From: Marine Group II euryarchaeote MED-G33
GTDB lineage: Archaea > Thermoplasmatota > Poseidoniia > Poseidoniales > Thalassarchaeaceae
DNA length: 42,760 nucleotides
Reading direction: 5' to 3'
Assembly: GCA_002457195.1 (NCBI GenBank)
Contig: NTJU01000002.1
Coordinates: forward strand, 1 to 42,760
The first letter of the stretch is position 1. Every line of letters starts with the position of its first letter. The notes under the pieces were generated by a model. It did not search any database. It was not told the DNA's origin and saw nothing but the letters and a program-made list of their open reading frames with translations. Shown piece by piece: positions 38,308 to 42,760 of this stretch. The position numbers were made by a program, and so were the translations under genes.

Positions 38308-38388
38308 GAAGCATGGCGTTCAAATACCCGGGGCAGGTCGGCGACTCGCTAGTGGGGTAGCCCCCGCGACAATCAGGAGATGAAAAAA

Positions 38389-39348
38389 ATGGCCAGCAAG
38401 GGTGCAGCATCACGAGCAGAAGCTCGAAAACAGAAAGACAAATGGAAGGCAAAAAGATGGTACACAATTCGTGCACCCCGACAACCTTGGCACTTCAAGG
38501 TAATCGGCGAAACCCTGGGCGAAGAAGACGAACTCCTGATCGGTCGCATGTATGAGATCACACAGCAAGAAGTCGATGGCGATTTCAGCAAGATGCACGT
38601 AAAACTCAAGTTCCGTGTTACTGAAGTCGTTGGTCAAGATGCTATTACACAGTTTGCAGGACATGAAGTCCTCAAAGATCACGTCCGAAGACAAGTTCGA
38701 CGATACCGCGGTAAAGTTGACGATGTCATCGATGCGATTACAGATGATGGATACTATGTCCGCATCAAGCCATTCCTGATTACACAAGGTCGAGTGAAGA
38801 CCAGCCAAAAGCAAGGCATGCGCGATGCTTGCCGCGATGTTGTGTTGCAAACAGCAGCACGTAACACGTGGATTGATTTGCAGAAGCAAATCCTATCTGG
38901 TGAACTTGAACAAGCACTTGAGAAGGCAGCTCGAAAGATTGCAGCCGTCAAGGTTGTAATGATTCGAAAGAGCCAGTTGATCCAAGATGGAGTAATCGTA
39001 GAAGACGGTCCAACTCTCGATGAAATCCGTGAAGATGAGTCTAGAGTGGCTGCTGCCAAGAAGGCAGCCATCGCTGCAGCAATGGATGAAGAGGATGCAG
39101 AAGACGAAACTCCTGACGTTTTGGCAGCAGCAGAAGCAGCTGCTGACGACGATGATACATCCGACGAGGAAGCGGAAGCCGATTCCGAAGACGAATCTAC
39201 AGAAGAGGAAGTTGTTGAAGAAGCGGCCGCTGATGATGCACCTGATTATGCATCGATGAAGGTCGCCGAACTCAAGGAATTGCTCAAGGCGGCTGGGAAA
39301 CCAGTCTCCGGAAAGAAGGACGAGTTGATCGCCCGCTTGATGGAGTAG
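38389..39348 (+). CDS. rps3ae: Ribosomal protein eS1 (S3Ae) with acidic linker and C-terminal SAP domain
   Basis: 319 residues; archaeal eS1 is usually about 195-225. Residues 1-225 are eS1 (WKAKRWYTIRAPRQPW, ETLGEEDELLIGRMYEI, VDDVIDAITDDGYYVRIKPF, IVEDGPTLDEI). Residues about 228-283 are a nearly pure Asp/Glu/Ala stretch. The last 34 residues are a SAP-type helix-extended loop-helix: MKVAELKELLKAAGKPVSGK then KDELIARLM. SAP domains bind nucleic acid. AGGAG lies ten bases before ATG 38389 and only one base before ATG 38380, so the downstream ATG is chosen. First gene of an operon with the phosphorylase and MazG-like genes. Confidence 0.93.
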   Translation: MASKGAASRAEARKQKDKWKAKRWYTIRAPRQPWHFKVIGETLGEEDELLIGRMYEITQQEVDGDFSKMHVKLKFRVTEVVGQDAITQFAGHEVLKDHVRRQVRRYRGKVDDVIDAITDDGYYVRIKPFLITQGRVKTSQKQGMRDACRDVVLQTAARNTWIDLQKQILSGELEQALEKAARKIAAVKVVMIRKSQLIQDGVIVEDGPTLDEIREDESRVAAAKKAAIAAAMDEEDAEDETPDVLAAAEAAADDDDTSDEEAEADSEDESTEEEVVEEAAADDAPDYASMKVAELKELLKAAGKPVSGKKDELIARLME

Positions 39349-39357
39349 GTGAGGCCA

Positions 39358-40113
39358 ATGGCCCGCCTCACAGTGCTGTGTGGCACCGGAATGACCGAGT
39401 TGGCCACATCTACCGATGGCGCTGAAGTCGAGACGTTTCGTTCTGACACACCATGGGGTGAAGTTCCTTGCACATTGGTTCACACTGGGGGGCATGAGAT
39501 TCTATTCATCTACAGGCATCACAGCCCAGATGGCAAAGTAAACCCCCCTCACAGTATCGAGCACCGTGCAAATGTGCATGCTGCAACTTCGTTTGGTTCA
39601 AATGCAGTCATCAGCGTATGGTGTGTAGGGACCATGGATCCGGATTTTCCACCTGGTGTGGTCGGTGTAGCCGATGACATGCTCGATATATCTGGGACCG
39701 TTTGGACATTCCACGATTCTTCAGCCGTACATGTCAATCGAACAGAAATGTTTGACAGAGCACTGTCTGAAATCGCAGCAAATGTTCTCAAATCGCAGGA
39801 TGGCGCAGGTCCGAATGCTTACAGGCAAATCGTTGGACAAGCGAGTGGACCACAATTTGAAAGTCGTGCTGATGTGGAAGCATACCACCGTTTGGGTGCC
39901 ACCTGTGTCAACATGACCATTGGCGGTGAGGCTCGTTGCATGTCGGAAAAACCACCTGCCCACGTCGGTCTTCTCCTCTCAAGTAATTGGGCTGCTGGAA
40001 AAGACCCAGCGGACCACCTTGCACCCGTTGATCATCACAGTGTCGAGAACCTAGCTGCTTCCATGCGTGCACGGGTCTGGGCTGCTATTCTCGCGATTGC
40101 CGACACACAGTAG
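39358..40113 (+). CDS. Purine nucleoside / methylthioadenosine phosphorylase family protein
   Basis: 251 residues from the ATG at 39358 (AGGTG upstream). The MTAP/PNP pattern is visible: LCGTGMTEL at the phosphate loop, YRHHSPDGKVNPPHSIEHRA with RANVHA, SVWCVGTM followed by an acidic loop, SGPQFESRADVEAYHRLGA (consensus GPRFETRAE) and SNWAAG near the end. The family cleaves purine nucleosides or methylthioadenosine with phosphate. RHH replaces the usual RHG, and the specificity residues are not clear, so the substrate is left open. Second gene after eS1, before the MazG-like gene. Confidence 0.85.
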   Translation: MARLTVLCGTGMTELATSTDGAEVETFRSDTPWGEVPCTLVHTGGHEILFIYRHHSPDGKVNPPHSIEHRANVHAATSFGSNAVISVWCVGTMDPDFPPGVVGVADDMLDISGTVWTFHDSSAVHVNRTEMFDRALSEIAANVLKSQDGAGPNAYRQIVGQASGPQFESRADVEAYHRLGATCVNMTIGGEARCMSEKPPAHVGLLLSSNWAAGKDPADHLAPVDHHSVENLAASMRARVWAAILAIADTQ

Positions 40114-40144
40114 GTTCATCGTCCTCAGTGTCGGTGATGATGCC

Positions 40145-40537
40145 ATGACAAGGCCAGTGGATGTCGATGAATGGGGCAAAGTAGACTTTTCAGAGGAACC
40201 AGATGGTTCCTGGACGACCATGATGGGTCGCGTTGCACGCTTCCACCTCAAGCACGATTTTGCCAATCCGGAAAACAACGGCCACGACATGGGGTATCGA
40301 CTTGCCCTCGTCATCGAAGAACTCGGTGAATTGTCAGCAGCCATTACGAAGGGTAAACCGAAGGAAGAAGCCGCAGAAGAGTTGGCCGACGTCTTCATCT
40401 TGACCCTTGGCAATGCATTGGCCATGGAAGTTGATTTAGAAGCAGAATTTCACAAGAAATTAGACAAAATCATGCAACGCCCAGCCAGGCGTGGTGGGAT
40501 GGGAATTCGTGTCACTGAATATCAGGGTGAGAGATAA
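40145..40537 (+). CDS. MazG-like nucleotide pyrophosphohydrolase
   Basis: 130 residues from the ATG at 40145 (GGTGATG upstream); the frame also reads from 40067, inside the preceding gene. The catalytic pattern is ALVIEELGELSAAITKG then EEAAEELADVFILTLGNA, the ExxE...ExxD metal site of all-alpha NTP pyrophosphohydrolases (MazG, HisE, RS21-C6). It probably hydrolyses a (d)NTP to the monophosphate and pyrophosphate, possibly as house-cleaning. Joined with a nucleoside phosphorylase in one operon, which fits nucleotide metabolism. Confidence 0.87.
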   Translation: MTRPVDVDEWGKVDFSEEPDGSWTTMMGRVARFHLKHDFANPENNGHDMGYRLALVIEELGELSAAITKGKPKEEAAEELADVFILTLGNALAMEVDLEAEFHKKLDKIMQRPARRGGMGIRVTEYQGER

Positions 40538-40571
40538 GATTGGTGATGATAAATCAATTCTGCAAGTAACA

Positions 40572-40579
40572 TTTATACT
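40572..40579 (+). promoter_or_regulatory. TATA box of the bestrophin-like gene
   Basis: TTTATACT is centred 26 bases upstream of the ATG at 40601 in an AT-rich stretch, so transcription should begin at or next to the start codon (leaderless mRNA). Confidence 0.55.
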
Positions 40580-40600
40580 GTTATTTCATAATTTTAGGCT

Positions 40601-41380
40601 ATGTTTGAGGACCTTACACGGGTACGCCTTGTTGTCAATATCAAGACACTATACGTTTCGATTCTCGCAGTCGGTTCGATGATTATCTGTCGAGAATATG
40701 GAATCGAGGGTAGTTTTCCACTGACGTTAATTTCGACTGCGATTATTTTCCCAATCGTTTTCTCGATTGGTGGAGCTTACAAACGTCGTGAGAATGCTTT
40801 GGCACATTATGGGGCCATCAAGGCCCACGGTAGAGCGATATTCTATGCTGTCCGAGACTGGATGCCAGAGTCTGATCGAGACAGTCTATCCCAAACCCAA
40901 GGTGTGATGAGAGAATTGATGGTTGGTATGCGTGAACTTTTCACCAATCCTGAAGAAGAGATGCGTGAACATGAAACTGCAGTTTATTCTGCATTCTCGA
41001 AACTCTCGTTGTTAATTCGTGTTGAACTTCGCGACAAGGGTCTCCCTGGAGGCGAATGTTCCCGTCTCTATGCGTACATGTCGAAGATGATGGTGGCCTT
41101 TGAAAATACAAAGCATATTTTCCAGTATCGCACACCTCGCTCATTACGGGCTTACAGCGATTTCTTCATTCTTGTCTTGCCGATCATGTATGGTCCATAT
41201 TTCGTCGCATCTAGTACCTCTTACTCGATGTATTTGGAATACTTGATGCCACTTTTATTCACATTTATTTTGGTAGGTTTGGATAATATCCAAGAGCATC
41301 TTGAGAATCCATTCGATCAAATTGGTGTTGATGATGTGGCAATTAATGCTGAAACATTCGTCAAGAGTTTAGAACACTAA
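40601..41380 (+). CDS. Bestrophin-like membrane protein
   Basis: 259 residues with hydrophobic segments near residues 15-32, 38-57, 188-205 and 210-228. The end, GLDNIQEHLENPFDQIGVDD, resembles the conserved bestrophin C-terminal ENPFGxDxxDLxxD block, and KRRENALAHYGAIKAHGRAI resembles the cytoplasmic helix of such channels. Bestrophins are anion channels. The N-terminal half is not clearly bestrophin, so DUF4239-like or another related family is possible. Transcribed from its own TATA box. Confidence 0.55.
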   Translation: MFEDLTRVRLVVNIKTLYVSILAVGSMIICREYGIEGSFPLTLISTAIIFPIVFSIGGAYKRRENALAHYGAIKAHGRAIFYAVRDWMPESDRDSLSQTQGVMRELMVGMRELFTNPEEEMREHETAVYSAFSKLSLLIRVELRDKGLPGGECSRLYAYMSKMMVAFENTKHIFQYRTPRSLRAYSDFFILVLPIMYGPYFVASSTSYSMYLEYLMPLLFTFILVGLDNIQEHLENPFDQIGVDDVAINAETFVKSLEH

Positions 41381-41400
41381 TGCGTTTGTCTCGATCGTGA

Positions 41401-42132
41401 TTAATTTCGAATATTGGACATTCCCCCATCCAAATGCAAAATCTGACCCGTTAGGTTGTCCGGAGCTTGACACAATAACCATTCGATTGTGGATGCGATT
41501 TCATCGGGTTGGTTGATTTTTTTCAATGGAATCATCCCAACCGCTGCTTCTCGAATCGCATCCGATTTGAGTATATTTTCAGCCAAGCGAGTTTCGGTTA
41601 ACCCTGGTGCTACAGCATTGACTCGAATTCCCCTTTGACTGTAGGTTGAAGCCGCGGATCGAACCATTGATTCAATTCCACCCTTCGCTGCTGCAATGGC
41701 TTCATGATTGACCAACCCTAGACTGGCGGCTACACTCGACATGAATACCACACGGCCACCGCCAGAACGAAGCATTGCTTTACAAGCGATTGAAAGTGTC
41801 AAAAATGCTGTTGAAAGATTCGTATGAATGACTTCATTGAAATCATCAATTTTGATTGCATGTGGGGGGCGAATCAACATGGATCCAACCATGTGCGCAA
41901 CCCCTGCGATTGTCCCTCCTCCTCGTTCGAGAGAAGTTCGTACGGCCTGATTTACAGATTCAGGATTCAGTGCGTCGCCTTGGACGACTTCCACTCCTAA
42001 TGCTTGTAGTTCTTCACATCGCGATACATCTCGGGCCAGAACTGTAACGCTGGAACCATTGTTGAGTAATCGTTTCGCTAGAATGATTGCAATGTCGCTA
42101 CTTCCACCAACGATGAGATATGATTCGGGCAT
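41401..42132 (-). CDS. Short-chain dehydrogenase/reductase lacking the catalytic tyrosine
   Basis: 243 residues of SDR fold: nucleotide loop GGSSDIA, NLSTAFLTLSIACKAML (NxxAAF-like), FMSSVAASLGLVNHEAIAAAKGG, then RVNAVAPGLTETRLAENI and the end motif GQILHLDGG. The Ser and Lys are present, but the Tyr of YxxxK is Ile and no Tyr stands at the FabI-like position either (His). NHEAIAAAK-type SDRs are, as I recall, a recurring subgroup in bacteria. The oxidoreductase substrate is unknown. The gene has its own TATA box 26 bases upstream. Confidence 0.88.
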   Translation of the reverse strand: MPESYLIVGGSSDIAIILAKRLLNNGSSVTVLARDVSRCEELQALGVEVVQGDALNPESVNQAVRTSLERGGGTIAGVAHMVGSMLIRPPHAIKIDDFNEVIHTNLSTAFLTLSIACKAMLRSGGGRVVFMSSVAASLGLVNHEAIAAAKGGIESMVRSAASTYSQRGIRVNAVAPGLTETRLAENILKSDAIREAAVGMIPLKKINQPDEIASTIEWLLCQAPDNLTGQILHLDGGMSNIRN

Positions 42133-42155
42133 GTTGAGAAATTTTCAATTGGACA

Positions 42156-42161
42156 TTTATA
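42156..42161 (-). promoter_or_regulatory. TATA box of the SDR gene
   Basis: GGTATAAATG on the minus strand is centred 26 bases before the ATG at 42132, which indicates a leaderless transcript. Confidence 0.55.
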
Positions 42162-42208
42162 CCTCTGTTTACAAATAGAGTCACAGATTGATCCTAGAGT
42201 TTCTCAAT

Positions 42209-42760
42209 TCATTGTTCCCAATGTTGCCATTGTTCCTGAGTATGTGCAGTTCTGTACCACCAATCACCACTTGATTCAGGCCATTCGTACCACTCGTAAC
42301 CATCGCCCTTCTGGACTCCCACCACACCCAATGGTGGTGCACTTAACCCAATTTCTTGTACCTGCGGGGGCCCCGAAGGTTCTGGACCACTCCATGAAAT
42401 TGAGGGCAGTGTCTCTTTCTCTTTTTTACGACCAAACATTGCTGGCCATGCAAATAATAGCAAGAAGCTTCCAAGTCCAATACTGCTTCCAGTCACGAAT
42501 ACCAAAGTTGAGGTACTCATGCCATCTTCCTCATCAGAGGGTGGACATCCGTTTGGTTCTACATATCCGACTGAATTGGCGCACTCATCGACACCATCTG
42601 CAACACCATCACCATCTGAATCAATGAGGTTATCACAGCCGTATGGGACTCCATCTCCGTCGATATCGATTGTGTCATTATGTCCTTCACAAGCATCGAT
42701 TGAATCTTCGACACCGTCATCGTCTGAATCAATTAGAGAATCACAGCCATCTGGAATTTG
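42209..42760 (-). CDS. C-terminal part of a calcium-repeat (thrombospondin type 3-like) surface protein, 5' end outside window
   Basis: The frame is open from the right edge without a stop; 80 codons precede the first internal ATG at 42520, so that ATG is not the start. The visible part begins with Asp-rich repeats such as DSDGDGVADGVDECANS and DIDGDGVPYGCD, each with a Cys, typical of TSP3-like calcium-binding repeats. Then come a membrane helix (LVFVTGSSIGLGSFLLLFAW), a basic stop-transfer segment (GRKKEK), a Pro-rich cytoplasmic stretch and a Trp-rich end (YEWYEWPESSGDWWYR). The C-terminal tail of about 65 residues is therefore inside the cell. Confidence 0.8.
   Translation of the reverse strand, partial: QIPDGCDSLIDSDDDGVEDSIDACEGHNDTIDIDGDGVPYGCDNLIDSDGDGVADGVDECANSVGYVEPNGCPPSDEEDGMSTSTLVFVTGSSIGLGSFLLLFAWPAMFGRKKEKETLPSISWSGPEPSGPPQVQEIGLSAPPLGVVGVQKGDGYEWYEWPESSGDWWYRTAHTQEQWQHWEQ

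Noticed and set aside
38283-38388. Possible tRNA before the eS1 gene (GTTCAAATAC looks like a T-loop)
   Set aside because: The flanking bases do not form a T-stem and no acceptor or anticodon stem can be drawn.
39020-39259. Plus-strand frame inside the eS1 acidic linker
   Set aside because: A frame-shifted reading of the Asp/Glu/Ala repeats, giving Lys/Leu runs without meaning.

Overview
The window reads as a piece of an archaeal chromosome, most likely a planktonic euryarchaeon of the Thermoplasmatota (Marine Group II/III, Ca. Poseidoniales-like). Reasons: an archaeal RNA polymerase operon in the order rpoH-rpoB-rpoA1-rpoA2-rpl30e with one unsplit B subunit, archaeal ribosomal protein eS1 (S3Ae), archaeal PurP, an RNase P Pop5 candidate, TATA boxes about 26 bp upstream of apparently leaderless genes, and large surface proteins with thrombospondin-type-3-like repeats. 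The family-level placement is inference; no phylogeny could be run.

Layout. 1-1862 (+): the 3' part of an asparagine-synthase-like gene coupled to a glutamate-cysteine ligase of the bacterial GshA type. 1851-8644 (-): an eight-gene respiratory operon, in transcription order a Reeler-like protein with a CxCH motif, a small membrane protein, a Rieske protein, a b6-type cytochrome b, a large fusion of the cytochrome b C-terminal part with an HdrD/GlpC-like iron-sulfur domain, a small membrane protein, a 2[4Fe-4S] ferredoxin and another small membrane protein. It looks like a quinol-oxidising b6f/bc-like complex hard-wired to a heterodisulfide-reductase-like module. 8803-10080 (+): a TPR protein and a divergent FtsZ/tubulin-fold protein. 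10077-12374: a polytopic membrane protein, an RNase P Pop5 candidate and a membrane-anchored protein. 12371-13753 (-): a fusion of a HemK/PrmC-like methyltransferase with biotin-protein ligase. 13982-14055: tRNA-Lys(UUU).

14114-23451 (+): the RNA polymerase operon. RpoH and RpoA2 start with clearly homologous N-terminal domains, RpoA1 carries a large Cys-containing insertion just before the active-site region, and the RpoB C-terminal zinc site is altered. 23524-25635: an unknown protein and PurP. 25640-36118 holds four long coiled-coil proteins that look like divergent members of one family (COG1340-like), interleaved with a KaiC/RadA-like ATPase, a GNAT acetyltransferase, a Roadblock-like protein, a secreted multi-domain protein with intracellular zinc ribbons, a DtxR-family metalloregulator and a polytopic membrane protein. 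This is the most system-like uncharacterised neighbourhood after the respiratory operon.

36176-42760: a small helical protein, PdxS, a 7Fe ferredoxin, an exosome-associated RNA-binding protein candidate, ribosomal protein eS1 with an acidic linker and a C-terminal SAP domain, a nucleoside phosphorylase, a MazG-like pyrophosphohydrolase, a bestrophin-like membrane protein, an SDR without the catalytic tyrosine, and the C-terminal end of a calcium-repeat surface protein that runs off the window. No insertion sequence, CRISPR array, rRNA or prophage was seen; the window looks like core chromosome with lineage-specific domain fusions.
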